From the NCBI GenBank assembly GCA_003211205.1, contig QCTJ01000003.1, forward strand, positions 55,031 to 119,030: a stretch of 64,000 bases of DNA, written 5' to 3'. The first letter of the stretch is position 1, and each line of letters opens with the position of its first letter. The translations under genes and the position numbers were made by a program. Source of the DNA: Synechococcus sp. AG-673-F03. GTDB taxonomy: Bacteria; Cyanobacteriota; Cyanobacteriia; PCC-6307; Cyanobiaceae. Below are positions 14,464 to 23,467 of this stretch, in pieces. The notes under the pieces are model-generated. The model did no database searches. It saw only the letters and a program-made list of their open reading frames with translations, and was not told the DNA's origin.

Positions 14464-15690
14464 TCAGGCGTTGCGCAGTTCTGCCGCCTTGGCGTCAACG
14501 TTCTCCCAGGGAGCTTTCAGGTCATTGCGGCCGAAGTGCCCGTAGGCAGCAGTGTCCTGGTAGAAGCGTCCACCACGTTGCTGAGGCAGGTTGCGCAGTC
14601 CAAAACTTTCGATGATGGCTCCGGGGCGCAGGTCAAAGTGCTCCTGAACCAGACCTGTCAGCGCGTCGTTGGCCAACTGACTTGTTCCGAAGGATTCAAC
14701 CAAAATTGACACCGGCTTGGCAACGCCGATCGCATAGCTCAGCTGCACTTCGGCCCTTTCCGCCAGACCAGCTGCTACAAGGCTTTTCGCCACGTAACGG
14801 GCTGCATAGGCCGCTGAGCGGTCCACTTTGGTGGGGTCCTTGCCTGAGAAGGCGCCGCCCCCATGACGGGCATAACCCCCGTAGGTATCCACGATGATCT
14901 TGCGTCCGGTCAGCCCGGCATCACCCTGGGGGCCACCGACAACAAACTTTCCAGTTGGGTTCACAAGATATTTGGTTGCTTCCCGGCTTGGTTTCAGGGC
15001 TAGGTCGGCTGTTGCCGGCTCCACGACGTGGGTCCAGAGGTCCTCCGTGATTCGCTCACGGATGCCCTGCTCGTCACTCATACCTCCCACCTCAGCCGTG
15101 TGCTGGGTGGAGATCAGGATCGTGTCGATCGCAACCGGTTTGTCATTCTCATAAACCACACTCACCTGCGTTTTGCCGTCAGGCAAGAGGTAGTCGAGGG
15201 TGCCGTTGTGACGTACTTCCGCCAGCCTTCTTGCCAGCCGGTGGGCCAGGCTGATGGGCAAGGGCATCAGCTCGGGTGTCTCGTTGCACGCATAGCCGAA
15301 CATGATCCCCTGATCGCCAGCGCCAACCAAATCCAGCGGATCGCCAGCGTGGTCATCGGCTTCATTTACACCCTGAGCAATGTCGGGCGACTGCTGGTCG
15401 AGGGCGACCAAGACAGCACAGCTGTTGGCATCAAAGCCACCGGCGCGGGCTCCGCTGTAGCCGATCTCCTTGATCACGTTGCGAACAAGGTGGATAAAGT
15501 CCACTTGTGCTTTGGATGTCACTTCGCCTGTGATCATGCAAAGGCCAGTGTTCACAACTGTTTCGCAGGCCACACGGCTGGTGGGATCCTGCGCCAGAAG
15601 GGCGTCGAGTACGGCATCACTCACCTGATCGCAGATCTTGTCGGGATGCCCCTCCGTAACGGACTCGGAGGTAAAAACGTATCGACTCAT
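14464..15690 (-). CDS. metK: S-adenosylmethionine synthetase
   Basis: Makes S-adenosylmethionine from methionine and ATP, in the cytosol, as a tetramer. The 408-residue sequence contains the family motifs: [20 protein letters not shown] near residue 9, [12 protein letters not shown] near residue 122, and the P-loop-like [19 protein letters not shown] near residue 270. The start is MSRYVFTSE; an ATG two codons upstream is also possible. Four nucleotides-scale spacing to the FGGY kinase suggests one transcript. The salvage genes mtnB, mtnC and mtnD, also in this window, recycle the methylthio group lost from its product. Confidence 0.97.
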   Translation of the reverse strand: MSRYVFTSESVTEGHPDKICDQVSDAVLDALLAQDPTSRVACETVVNTGLCMITGEVTSKAQVDFIHLVRNVIKEIGYSGARAGGFDANSCAVLVALDQQSPDIAQGVNEADDHAGDPLDLVGAGDQGIMFGYACNETPELMPLPISLAHRLARRLAEVRHNGTLDYLLPDGKTQVSVVYENDKPVAIDTILISTQHTAEVGGMSDEQGIRERITEDLWTHVVEPATADLALKPSREATKYLVNPTGKFVVGGPQGDAGLTGRKIIVDTYGGYARHGGGAFSGKDPTKVDRSAAYAARYVAKSLVAAGLAERAEVQLSYAIGVAKPVSILVESFGTSQLANDALTGLVQEHFDLRPGAIIESFGLRNLPQQRGGRFYQDTAAYGHFGRNDLKAPWENVDAKAAELRNA

Positions 15691-15730
15691 GGCCATCGGT
15701 AATTGCCGGCGACTTTACGAGGTCGACTCT

Positions 15731-16528
15731 TTAGGCCTTTGACAATGCGTCTGACGTTGCGGTCAGTTCGCTCCAGTGACTGATCAGATGTTCATGGGCG
15801 GTGAGTGTTGGCTGGCGATGCCATCCGGCTACATAACCGATGGTCAGTGCGATCCCTGCCTGTCGTGCCATCAACAGATCGGTGTCGGCATCTCCGATCA
15901 GGGCGCAGTTCTCCACTCTGAGGCCCAGTTGTGAGCACAGTCCCTCAACAGCTCCTGGGTCTGGTTTGGCTGGATGGTGATCGGCACTCCACAGCCCGCT
16001 GATGCAGTCGTTGAGTTGGTGCTGGTGGAGAAAGTTCTCAATGCCCTCTGTGGTGTCATTGCTGATCACGGCACAAGTGATTCCAGCAGCGGCCAGCTCT
16101 CTGAGAAGTCTTGCTGCATCTGGCAACAAGCCAATTGGGTGCCCACCTGGATGCAGTGCTTGTTTGTGCTGATCCACATGATCAAACACCTCCTGAGCCA
16201 GGACCAATGATTGAGGCCAGCTCAGATTCATCTGACAGAACACCGTTGCGGTGCTCAGCAGGTTGTGATGTCGCGACGCTACTGCCAGTGTGCCGTCAGG
16301 GATCACCCCTGCACTGCAGCGTCCGTAGGTTCTCGCTAGCAGATCGCTCAGCTCCCGAAGCTCGCTGGCTGAGGCACCTCGCGATCTAAATCGGCGCCCT
16401 GCTTCGTCAAGTCTGGCGTCAGCCAGTTCGATTAAACGCGGCTCGCTATGGGAAAGGGTGCCGTCCTTATCGAACAGCACCCCCTGAACTGAACCGAGCT
16501 CACAGTCCTTGAGTTTGAGATGAGCCAT
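15731..16528 (-). CDS. HAD-family phosphatase (phosphoglycolate-phosphatase-like)
   Basis: A 265-residue haloacid dehalogenase-type hydrolase. Motif I FDKDGTLSHSE (about residues 19-29) holds the nucleophile Asp and acid/base Asp. Motif II is VISNDT (near residue 164) and motif III/IV the Lys in KPDPGAV and the Asp pair in IGDADTDLLMA (near residue 222). The helical cap follows motif I, as in phosphoglycolate phosphatase. Photorespiratory phosphoglycolate is a plausible substrate in a cyanobacterium, but HAD specificity cannot be read from motifs. It lies 40 bp upstream of metK on the same strand. Confidence 0.85.
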   Translation of the reverse strand: MAHLKLKDCELGSVQGVLFDKDGTLSHSEPRLIELADARLDEAGRRFRSRGASASELRELSDLLARTYGRCSAGVIPDGTLAVASRHHNLLSTATVFCQMNLSWPQSLVLAQEVFDHVDQHKQALHPGGHPIGLLPDAARLLRELAAAGITCAVISNDTTEGIENFLHQHQLNDCISGLWSADHHPAKPDPGAVEGLCSQLGLRVENCALIGDADTDLLMARQAGIALTIGYVAGWHRQPTLTAHEHLISHWSELTATSDALSKA

Positions 16529-16541
16529 TGGCTCGACTACC

Positions 16542-17648
16542 TCAAATCATCATTGAACCCAGGGGCTCTTCGCCTTCCTCGGCTTGCTCAAGCAACATCT
16601 GCTTGTAGCGAGCTGCCATTTCTTCAGCCTTGTCAAACACCTTCTGCGGATCTGTGAGCATGTCACCAGGCTCTGGCTCAAGCGCCTTGGTGGAGAGTGA
16701 GATTCGGCCTCGCTCTGCGTCGAGATCGATGATCATCACTTTCATCTGATCATTCACGTTGAGCACCGAGTGTGGCGTTTCGATGTGCTCGTGACTGATC
16801 TCAGAGATGTGCAGCAGACCGCTGACACCGCCGATGTCGATAAAGGCGCCGTAGGGCTTGATTCCGCGCACTGTGCCCACCACAACCTCACCTACTTCGA
16901 GGCGATTCATCTTGCGTTCGACCAAAGCGCGCCTGTGACTCAGCACCAGACGATTGCGCTCTTCGTCAACCTCAAGGAACTTGAGGGGGAGGAAGTCGGC
17001 AACAAGTTCTTCCTTGGGTTTACGTGTACTGATGTGGGATCCGGGGATGAATCCACGCAGTCCTTCCACCCTCACCAGGGCGCCACCTCTGTTGGTGGCA
17101 AACACCTCTGAGTAGATGGTGGCGTCTTCCTTCTGTAACTGGCGGACACGTTCCCAGGCTCGCTGATATTCGATCCGTCGAATGGAGAGGGAGAGCTGTC
17201 CGTCTTCGTTCTCCTCGCTCATGATGAAGAACTCCCGGATTTCACCGGGTTGCAGTACGTCGCTGAGTCCTTCAACGCGATTGATCGACACCTCCTGAAG
17301 AGGCATGAATGCAGCGGTTTTTGCTCCGATATCGATCATGGCGCCCTTGGATTCCAGGGCGAAAACCGTGCCGTTAACGATGTCTCCAGGCTTGAAGTTG
17401 TAGTCGTACTTACTCAGTAACGCTGCGAATTCATCCAGGGTGAATCCAGCACTGTCCATGTCCCGGCTGGTCGCCCGGCTGCTGGGATCGTCAGCAGTGG
17501 GGATGTCTTCGGGAATGCCGAGGTCTTCATCGGTACCGAAGTCGGCTTGATCAGCTGAAACTTCAGCCACTGCTTCGGTTTCGGATGCGACCGCTTCTGC
17601 GGTGTCCACTGCAGATTCCTGGGAAGGATCTGTGGGAGTGACAGTCAT
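16542..17648 (-). CDS. rpsA: 30S ribosomal protein S1
   Basis: A 368-residue S1 protein of the cyanobacterial/plastid type with three S1 RNA-binding domains rather than the six of E. coli. An acidic Ser/Glu/Asp-rich N-terminus of about 80 residues precedes domain 1 (from about 88, FKPGDIVNGTVFALE), domain 2 (about 175-235, GGALVRVEGLRGFIPGSH) and domain 3 (from about 255, GEVVVGTVRGIKPYGAFIDIGGVSGLLHIS). I start at the ATG of MTVTPTDPSQE; the frame is open 26 codons further upstream but that part is Arg-rich and unlike S1. It recruits mRNA to the ribosome. Confidence 0.95.
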   Translation of the reverse strand: MTVTPTDPSQESAVDTAEAVASETEAVAEVSADQADFGTDEDLGIPEDIPTADDPSSRATSRDMDSAGFTLDEFAALLSKYDYNFKPGDIVNGTVFALESKGAMIDIGAKTAAFMPLQEVSINRVEGLSDVLQPGEIREFFIMSEENEDGQLSLSIRRIEYQRAWERVRQLQKEDATIYSEVFATNRGGALVRVEGLRGFIPGSHISTRKPKEELVADFLPLKFLEVDEERNRLVLSHRRALVERKMNRLEVGEVVVGTVRGIKPYGAFIDIGGVSGLLHISEISHEHIETPHSVLNVNDQMKVMIIDLDAERGRISLSTKALEPEPGDMLTDPQKVFDKAEEMAARYKQMLLEQAEEGEEPLGSMMI

Positions 17649-17749
17649 GGAACGTTGGCGGTCTGCCTCTGGGACAGAGCGATGGGATCTGAAACAGGCC
17701 CGCCGACCTGGATCAGGCAATTGCAAATTCTACAGATCGACGATCAAGC

Positions 17750-18226
17750 TCAGATCGCGGCTGTTAGCTCCGCCTTGGTTGCACTGATGCCTTCCAGGGT
17801 GGCTACAAAATCACTCACACCGCTGAACTGGCGATAAACGGATGCAAAACGGATATAGGCGACTTCGCTGAGACTTTTCAACTTTTCGAGCACCAGTTCA
17901 CCGATGTCACTGCTGGAGACTTCACGGCCGCTGCGTTGTTGAAGACTAAGTTCCAGCTCTTCAACCATGGTTTCAAGGCGTTCTGGAGGAATCCCAGTCT
18001 TCTCGCAGGCACGACTCAAGCCATGAAGCAATTTGCTGCGACTGAAAGTTTCACGATTGCCATTTCGTTTGATCACTGTGATCGGAACGGTTTCAACCCG
18101 TTCGTAGGTGGTGAAACGAAATTCGCAATTTAGGCATTCCCGTCGCCGACGCACGCTTCTACCTCCGTCGGCGGCTCTTGATTCGAGCACCCGGCTATCG
18201 GTGTTCTGGCAGGAGGGGCACTGCAC
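17750..18226 (-). CDS. nrdR: NrdR, repressor of ribonucleotide reductase genes
   Basis: A 158-residue NrdR with a GTG start ([10 protein letters not shown]). The zinc ribbon has Cys pairs at residues 3/6 and about 31/34 (CLNC), followed by an ATP-cone domain ([19 protein letters not shown], about residues 50-68). NrdR senses nucleotides through the ATP cone and represses nrd operons. It lies upstream of rpsA on the same strand and downstream of psbT. Confidence 0.95.
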   Translation of the reverse strand: MQCPSCQNTDSRVLESRAADGGRSVRRRRECLNCEFRFTTYERVETVPITVIKRNGNRETFSRSKLLHGLSRACEKTGIPPERLETMVEELELSLQQRSGREVSSSDIGELVLEKLKSLSEVAYIRFASVYRQFSGVSDFVATLEGISATKAELTAAI

Positions 18227-18308
18227 GCCCTAACAATTACGTAGATGTATGAATTGTAAGGCTTGCGTCCACCCATGACATCTATGGCGCGAATTCACGT
18301 TTTAGACA

Positions 18309-18336
18309 TAAAAAAAGCCCCGCATTGAGCGGGGCT
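18309..18336 (-). terminator. Intrinsic terminator after psbT
   Basis: An 8-bp stem (18316-18323 with 18329-18336, agccccgc/gcggggct) with a 5-nt loop, followed on the minus strand by seven U (complement of 18309-18315). It ends the psbB-psbT transcript 8 bp past the psbT stop. Confidence 0.92.
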
Positions 18337-18343
18337 GAGAAGA

Positions 18344-18439
18344 TCACTTGCCGATCTTCGGAGGATCGCGGAATGCGATCGCGAAGAACAGAGTTGCAAT
18401 CGCGAGAGTGAGGATGAGGATGTAAGCGAAGCTTTCCAT
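18344..18439 (-). CDS. psbT: Photosystem II protein PsbT (31 aa)
   Basis: A 31-residue single-span thylakoid protein ([20 protein letters not shown], then a short stromal tail RDPPKIGK). The start and first ten residues are typical of PsbT. PsbT lies at the photosystem II dimer interface and helps repair. It follows psbB by 21 bp in the same direction, the usual cyanobacterial and plastid order. The gene is too short for standard ORF thresholds. Confidence 0.95.
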   Translation of the reverse strand: MESFAYILILTLAIATLFFAIAFRDPPKIGK

Positions 18440-18460
18440 CGGTTATCTCCAAAGGGCTGA

Positions 18461-20020
18461 TCAGCTGAGCGGTGTGCCTGCAGGGGGAACGTAGCCCTCT
18501 GGCAGTCGGCGAGTAGAACGGTCTCCCAGTTTTTGGAAGAGACCAAATTCCACCTGTTCGCCGAGGTCGGGATCAATTCCGGCGAACACATCGCGATAAA
18601 GCGTACGGGCTCCGTGCCAGATGTGGCCGAAGAAGAAGAGCAGAGCAAATACCGCATGACCGAAGGTGAACCAACCACGCGGCGAGCTGCGGAAGGTGCC
18701 GTCGGAGTTATAGGTCTCGCGATCGAATTCGAACGCTTCTCCTAACTGTGATTTGCGGGCCAGTCGCTTCACGTCAGCAGGGTCGGTGAAGGTTTGACCG
18801 TCGAGTGCTCCACCAAAGACTGATGCCGTAACGCCTTGCTGTTCGAAGGAATACTTCGCTTCAGCTCGACGGAAGGGAATGTCAGCCCGGACAACTCCAT
18901 CAGTATCTTCAAGAATCACAGGGAAGTTCTCGAAGAAGTTCGGCAGGCGACGGACCTGCAGTTCACGTCCGTCTTTATCTGTGAAAGCAATGTGCCCCAA
19001 CCATCCAGTGGCTAAGCCATCTCCGTTGACCATGGGGCCAACGCGGAATAGTCCACCCTTGGCCGGACTATTGCCGACATAGTCATAAAACGCGAGTTTT
19101 TCGGGAATCGAAGCATAGGCCTCAGATTCTGATTGCCCTTGATCCATCGCGGTCTGAACGCGACGGTTGATTTCGGTCTTGAAGTAGCTCTGGTCCCACT
19201 GATAACGCGTGGGGCCGAACAGCTCAATCGGAGTTGCAGCAGCTCCGTACCACATCGTTCCTGCAACGATGAACGCTGCGAAGAACACAGCAGCGATGGC
19301 ACTGGCCAAAACTGTTTCGATGTTGCCCATCCGCAAGGCCTTGTAGAGGCGTTCTGGAGGACGGGTGGTGATATGGAAGACACCAGCAATGATGCCGACG
19401 ATTCCAGCTGCAATGTGGTGGGCAACGATTCCACCTGGGTTGAAAGGGTTGAAACCTTCAGGACCCCAAGACGGTTGTACAGGCTCTAAGTGACCGGTGA
19501 TCCCATAAGCATCAGTGACCCACATTCCTGGGCCAAAGACTCCTGTGAGGTGAAAAGCTCCGAATCCAAAGCAGCCGAGACCTGCCAGGAGCAGGTGGAT
19601 GCCAAAAATTTTGGGGAGATCGAGAGCTGGCTCTCCTGTGCGGGGGTCTTGCCAGATCTCGAGATCCCAGAATGTCCAGTGCCAAATAGCGGCGAGCATG
19701 AGCAAGCCACTGAAAACAATGTGTGCAGCGGCGACACCTTCAAAGCTCCAGAAGCCGGGATCTACGCCTGAGGCTCCCGTAATGCTCCAGCCTCCCCAGC
19801 TGTCCGTCACGCCCAGGCGGGCCATAAAGGGCATCACGAACATGCCCTGACGCCACATCGGGTTCAGGACTGGATCGGAGGGGTCGAAGATGGCGAGTTC
19901 ATAAAGGGCCATCGAGCCGGCCCAGCCGGCGACGAGGGCAGTGTGCATGAGGTGCACGGCCAGAAGACGGCCTGGGTCGTTAATGACGACGGTGTGCACC
20001 CGATACCAGGGCAATCCCAT
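18461..20020 (-). CDS. psbB: Photosystem II CP47 chlorophyll-binding protein
   Basis: CP47 is the core antenna protein of photosystem II, with six thylakoid membrane helices and a large lumenal loop. The 519 residues start [19 protein letters not shown] after Met and keep the chlorophyll-ligating His residues in the first helices ([13 protein letters not shown]), in AAHIVFSGL, in GIHLLLAG, in [10 protein letters not shown], and near the C-terminus in [10 protein letters not shown]. The large loop spans about residues 255-450. Full length. psbT follows in the same direction; the divergent ferredoxin and psbM genes lie upstream. Confidence 0.98.
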   Translation of the reverse strand: MGLPWYRVHTVVINDPGRLLAVHLMHTALVAGWAGSMALYELAIFDPSDPVLNPMWRQGMFVMPFMARLGVTDSWGGWSITGASGVDPGFWSFEGVAAAHIVFSGLLMLAAIWHWTFWDLEIWQDPRTGEPALDLPKIFGIHLLLAGLGCFGFGAFHLTGVFGPGMWVTDAYGITGHLEPVQPSWGPEGFNPFNPGGIVAHHIAAGIVGIIAGVFHITTRPPERLYKALRMGNIETVLASAIAAVFFAAFIVAGTMWYGAAATPIELFGPTRYQWDQSYFKTEINRRVQTAMDQGQSESEAYASIPEKLAFYDYVGNSPAKGGLFRVGPMVNGDGLATGWLGHIAFTDKDGRELQVRRLPNFFENFPVILEDTDGVVRADIPFRRAEAKYSFEQQGVTASVFGGALDGQTFTDPADVKRLARKSQLGEAFEFDRETYNSDGTFRSSPRGWFTFGHAVFALLFFFGHIWHGARTLYRDVFAGIDPDLGEQVEFGLFQKLGDRSTRRLPEGYVPPAGTPLS

Positions 20021-20281
20021 GAGTCAGGTTCGGGGGAACGTAGCTGCCAATGCAGTCAGACTTTTCGATCGTAGGTCGTTCACTTCGATGAATGCGCCAG
20101 GCTGTCGTGAGCTGAAATGCGAATTGACGGGCTCTTATTACATCGAAGTTCTCGTGCCCGCCGGATTCCTGGGTTTGATTGTCTTCTCAGCAATCTCTCG
20201 CGGGGGGTTACAAAACGCAACCTGAGGCTCGTAGTGTCTATGCCCCGGCGTGTCGCAGCGCCCTTCTCTTCAAGAGGTTCA

Positions 20282-20776
20282 ATGCCTGTCATCCGTTTTG
20301 TGCGTGAAGGTCGGGATGTGGAGTGCTTCCCGGGTGAAAACCTGCGGGCTGTGGCCGTGCGAGAAGGAATTCAGCTCTACGGACTGAAGGGGCAGCTCGG
20401 TAACTGTGGTGGATGCGGACAGTGCAGTACCTGCTTCGTGAAAGTTGAAGGCGAGACGTCCACAGCCGCGATGAGTGCGAGAACCGCGGTGGAGGAGGTC
20501 AAGCTCAGGCGGAGGCCGGAGGGATGGCGCCTCGCTTGTCAATCTCTTGTTGAGCAGTCGGTGGTGGTTGTAACTAAGCCACAGGCTTCGATGCCTGATC
20601 AAACCAAGCGGGTGGCTGCAGCTTTGGCGGCGCCTCTTCCTCCCGGACCCTTGGAATGGCCTGGTGCGTCTGCCGTTGATGAGGGCGCTGATGACGAGTC
20701 AGCGACTGATGAAACCATGCAGCCCTTAGAAGTCTCTGGTCAAGGTTCGCCTGCAACGCCCGGTGAAGAGCGCTGA
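20282..20776 (+). CDS. 2Fe-2S ferredoxin-like protein with long C-terminal tail
   Basis: A 164-residue protein starting MPVIRFVREG; the frame is open upstream but without ferredoxin character. Residues 1-95 form a plant-type 2Fe-2S domain with cysteines at 42, 45, 48 and 51 and another in RLACQS near residue 83. The tail (about 95-164) is rich in Ala, Pro, Glu and Asp and probably disordered. It is upstream of psbM in the same direction (58 bp) and divergent from psbB, an arrangement I associate with marine picocyanobacteria. The electron-transfer partner is unknown. Confidence 0.8.
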   Translation: MPVIRFVREGRDVECFPGENLRAVAVREGIQLYGLKGQLGNCGGCGQCSTCFVKVEGETSTAAMSARTAVEEVKLRRRPEGWRLACQSLVEQSVVVVTKPQASMPDQTKRVAAALAAPLPPGPLEWPGASAVDEGADDESATDETMQPLEVSGQGSPATPGEER

Positions 20777-20834
20777 TCGGTTCGAGTCAAAGCTTTCCGG
20801 ACGGTGATACGTTCCAGCAGGTTCTTTCACATTC

Positions 20835-20939
20835 ATGGAAACCAACGATCTCGGCTTCGTGGCCAGCCTGCTGTTTGTTCTGGTGCCGACCGTCTTCCTG
20901 ATCATCTTGTTCATTCAGACCAACAGCCGTGAGGGGTGA
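20835..20939 (+). CDS. psbM: Photosystem II protein PsbM (34 aa)
   Basis: A 34-residue single-span protein ([20 protein letters not shown] and a following helix ending IQTNSREG). PsbM sits at the photosystem II dimer interface. Length and N-terminus are typical. The stop lies inside a perfect 14-bp inverted repeat. Confidence 0.95.
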   Translation: METNDLGFVASLLFVLVPTVFLIILFIQTNSREG

Positions 20940-20956
20940 CTTCCCTCACGGCTGTT
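20922..20956. terminator. Perfect 14-bp hairpin overlapping the psbM stop
   Basis: Arms 20922-20935 and 20943-20956 (aacagccgtgaggg with its exact complement), 7-nt loop containing the psbM TGA. There is no clear U-run on either side. It separates convergent psbM and the Usp gene, so it may act as a bidirectional 3' border or RNA-stabilising element. Confidence 0.65.
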
Positions 20957-20970
20957 CAGCTCCCTATTGA

Positions 20971-21819
20971 TCACCGCTGTTCCGGTTCTCTCACGAGAAG
21001 CACCGGGGCAGGGGCATGAACTCGGATGTAATCGCTCACTGAACCGCCGAGCAGTTTGTCGAGGTCAACGAGTCCTCTTGCCACCAGAGGACGACGGTCT
21101 TGAGAGGCCAACACGACCAGATCAGCGTTGACCTTCTCGGCTGCCAGGCACACCCCTTTGCCGATGTCCGAGTCGGTCACGTGCAAGGGCTTAAGTTCAA
21201 CCCCCAGCTTGCGAGCTCTCTGTACCGCGAGGTCGAGGTAGGTATCGCTCTTGCTGGCTGCTCCTCGTGATGGTGTGGGGTCCTGGCGCGCCACGTGAAC
21301 ACCGGTCAGCTGTCCTCCTGGAATCTCGAGCACCATTTCGCAGGCCAGCTTGAGGGCGTCGTCGCCGACTCCCGTGCCATCGATGGTGACCAGAACTCTG
21401 TTGATATGACGGATGTAAAGATCGTCACGGACCAGCAACATCGGTCGCGTCGACAGTTGAAAGACGTACTGGCTCGCGCTGTTGGCCAGAATCGACCGGA
21501 GCCGGCCAAGACCTCGTGATCCCATCACGATCAGGTCGACGTTCAGTTCATCCGCAACGCTGAGAACGGTCTGCTTGGTGTCCCCCTGGCGGATGATTGA
21601 ATTCACGTCCTGTGGATTGAGTCCCAGTCTCTCAACAGAACCAGCCAGAAGGCTGCCTGCGCTTTCCCAGTGCTGTTGTGTTGCTGCCATGGTCTGTTCA
21701 GGGACAACATGCAGCAGGTTGATCCTGGCTGACTGGAAGGCCGGCAGGTCGCGCAGCATGTTGATCATTTCACCGACGTGGCCTTTGCCTGAATCGGCGA
21801 TCAGAAGGTTCTTGAACAC
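20971..21819 (-). CDS. Tandem universal stress protein (UspA family)
   Basis: A 282-residue protein with two Usp domains. The first (about residues 1-130) ends in the nucleotide-binding block GSRGLGRLRSILANSASQYV (near 98-118). The second (about 135-282) has a degenerate version with DRRPLVARGLVDLDKLLGGSVS. Tandem Usp proteins bind ATP or act in stress adaptation; the exact role is unknown. Convergent with psbM and divergent from the thioesterase gene. Confidence 0.88.
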   Translation of the reverse strand: MFKNLLIADSGKGHVGEMINMLRDLPAFQSARINLLHVVPEQTMAATQQHWESAGSLLAGSVERLGLNPQDVNSIIRQGDTKQTVLSVADELNVDLIVMGSRGLGRLRSILANSASQYVFQLSTRPMLLVRDDLYIRHINRVLVTIDGTGVGDDALKLACEMVLEIPGGQLTGVHVARQDPTPSRGAASKSDTYLDLAVQRARKLGVELKPLHVTDSDIGKGVCLAAEKVNADLVVLASQDRRPLVARGLVDLDKLLGGSVSDYIRVHAPAPVLLVREPEQR

Positions 21820-21873
21820 GGCGAAGTCTCAGCCTATGCAGCAGCCTATGGCCGATTGGAGTTTCCAGTTCGG

Positions 21874-22323
21874 ATGGTGAATGAGAGCGTTACCAGGCAT
21901 CCCTGGCGCCTGGTCAAACGAGTGCTTCCACAGCACACAGACCATGGCGGTGTGATGTGGCATGGATCGTATGTGGGATGGCTTGAGGAGGCTCGGGTGG
22001 AGGCACTATCCGCTACGGGCTATCCCTACGAAGTGATGGCCTCAGGCGGCCTGGAAATGCCCGTTATTCAGCTTCGGATTCGCTACCGGGAAGCGCTGAT
22101 GCTTGGCGACGAGGTGGAGCTGATCAGTGTCTCCGGTGCTCCCCGGGGTGTTCGCTTGCCCTGGTCAACCCGTTTCATGAAGGGCGATATCTGTGTGGCT
22201 GAAGCTTCGGTGGAGCTTGCTCTGGTGAGCGTGCATCCGGTCCGAAGGGTTTTGCGTCATCCGCCCGAAGCAGTGGCGGAAGCATTCAGTGCTCTCGTTG
22301 ACGGGCCAAAGCAAGGGTTTTGA
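21874..22323 (+). CDS. Hotdog-fold acyl-CoA thioesterase (DHNA-CoA/YbgC type)
   Basis: A 149-residue hotdog thioesterase. The active-site block HTDHGGVMWHGSYVGWLEEAR (residues 21-41) holds the catalytic Asp and the helix typical of the 4-hydroxybenzoyl-CoA/YbgC family. In cyanobacteria this group includes the 1,4-dihydroxy-2-naphthoyl-CoA thioesterase of phylloquinone synthesis, a reasonable guess but not proven here. I start at the ATG of MVNESVTRHPW; a TTG six codons upstream is possible. The dprA gene begins 27 bp downstream. Confidence 0.82.
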   Translation: MVNESVTRHPWRLVKRVLPQHTDHGGVMWHGSYVGWLEEARVEALSATGYPYEVMASGGLEMPVIQLRIRYREALMLGDEVELISVSGAPRGVRLPWSTRFMKGDICVAEASVELALVSVHPVRRVLRHPPEAVAEAFSALVDGPKQGF

Positions 22324-22350
22324 TAGTAGGTATGTACTAGCAGTGATGGT

Positions 22351-23458
22351 GTGTCGGAGCGCTCCTGGCGGTGGTTGTGGTTGCAGTGTCCTGGGATTGG
22401 TTCAGCCCGAATGCGCCAGCTCTGTTCTGCTGCCGCTCAGGCCCCTCAGGGTTTTCAGGAGCTCTGGGGGTGGTCTCTCCCGAAATTGCATAAGGAGTTC
22501 ACATGGCCGGCGTCGGTGCTGTCTTCGCTCGAGCGTTATCGAGCAAGCCTCGGCCTGCAACCTTGCATCGAGGTCCCTGTTGATGTTCTGTGACCCTGAG
22601 TGGCCCGCTGGCTTTGAGAGGTTGGAGCGCCCGCCCTTATCGATTCACTGGCGTGGACGTCGAGCTCTTTTGTCCTCGCTCTCACTGCAGCAGGCTGTCG
22701 CGGTGGTCGGCACAAGAAGGCCTTCCAACCACGGACTTCGGATGGCGGACAAGCTGGGTCGAGCCCTTGCCCAGGCTCATTGGCCTGTGGTCAGCGGTCT
22801 GGCTGAGGGCATTGATGCAGTTGCTCATCGAGCTTGTCTTCAGGCTGGCGGCAGTCCCGTCGCGGTGCTTGGCACGCCGCTGCATCGTGTTTATCCGCCA
22901 GAGCATTGCGCTTTGCAGCAGGAGGTCGCGCAGGCTGGCTTACTGATGACTGAGCTCCGTGATTCCGCGAGCGTCACGCGATCTAGTTTTGCTCTGCGCA
23001 ATCGCTTGCTCGTCGCTGTGACCAAGGCTGTTGTGGTGGTGGAATGTCCAGAGAACAGTGGAGCGCTGCGCTCGGCAGCGATGGCGCGCTCTTTGGGGAT
23101 CCCCGTCTGGGTTGTTCCAGGTGATGCTCTGCGGGAATCGTCTCAGGGCAGTAATGCGTTGCTGCAGTCGGGGGCACTGCCGCTGATCAACACTCAGGCT
23201 TGGATTGATCAACTTGGGGCAGGACCTTGTGTCCCTTCTCTTGGGCAGGGTGATGCCTCTGTAGTGCACTCAGAGAACCCTCAAACCTCCGACCCTTTGC
23301 AAACCCATTTACTGAAGCTGGTCGATGACAATTCCAGCTTCGACGAGATGGTGCACGCACTTCAATCCAATCCTGAACGTGTTGCTGCGGAGCTGCTGAA
23401 GCTTGAGCTGGAGGGTTTGGTGGTGGCGCAGCCAGGTCTGCGTTGGCGCTCGCTCTAG
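22351..23458 (+). pseudogene. dprA: dprA, broken by a one-base frameshift
   Basis: DprA protects incoming single-stranded DNA and loads RecA during natural transformation. The first 80 codons, from GTG at 22351, encode the N-terminal helical region (WLQCPGIGSARM) and run into TGA at 22591-22593. The rest is in the next frame: DPEWPAGFERL, PPLSIHWRG, then the Rossmann-like core AVVGTRRPSNHG, VSGLAEGIDAVAHRAC, and a C-terminal winged helix. Removing one T near 22591 joins the frames (VPVDVL to DPEWPAG) into a normal protein of about 368 residues. Either a real inactivating insertion or a sequence error. A TTG-started ORF from 22289 in the second frame lacks DprA character before the junction. 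Confidence 0.85.
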
Positions 23459-23467
23459 GTTGATTTC

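Noticed and set aside
22289..22593. N-terminal part of a long dprA-frame ORF starting at a TTG
   Set aside because: Before the junction near 22591 this frame has no DprA features, while the other frame has the normal N-terminus. I therefore treat dprA as frameshifted rather than as a 389-aa protein.
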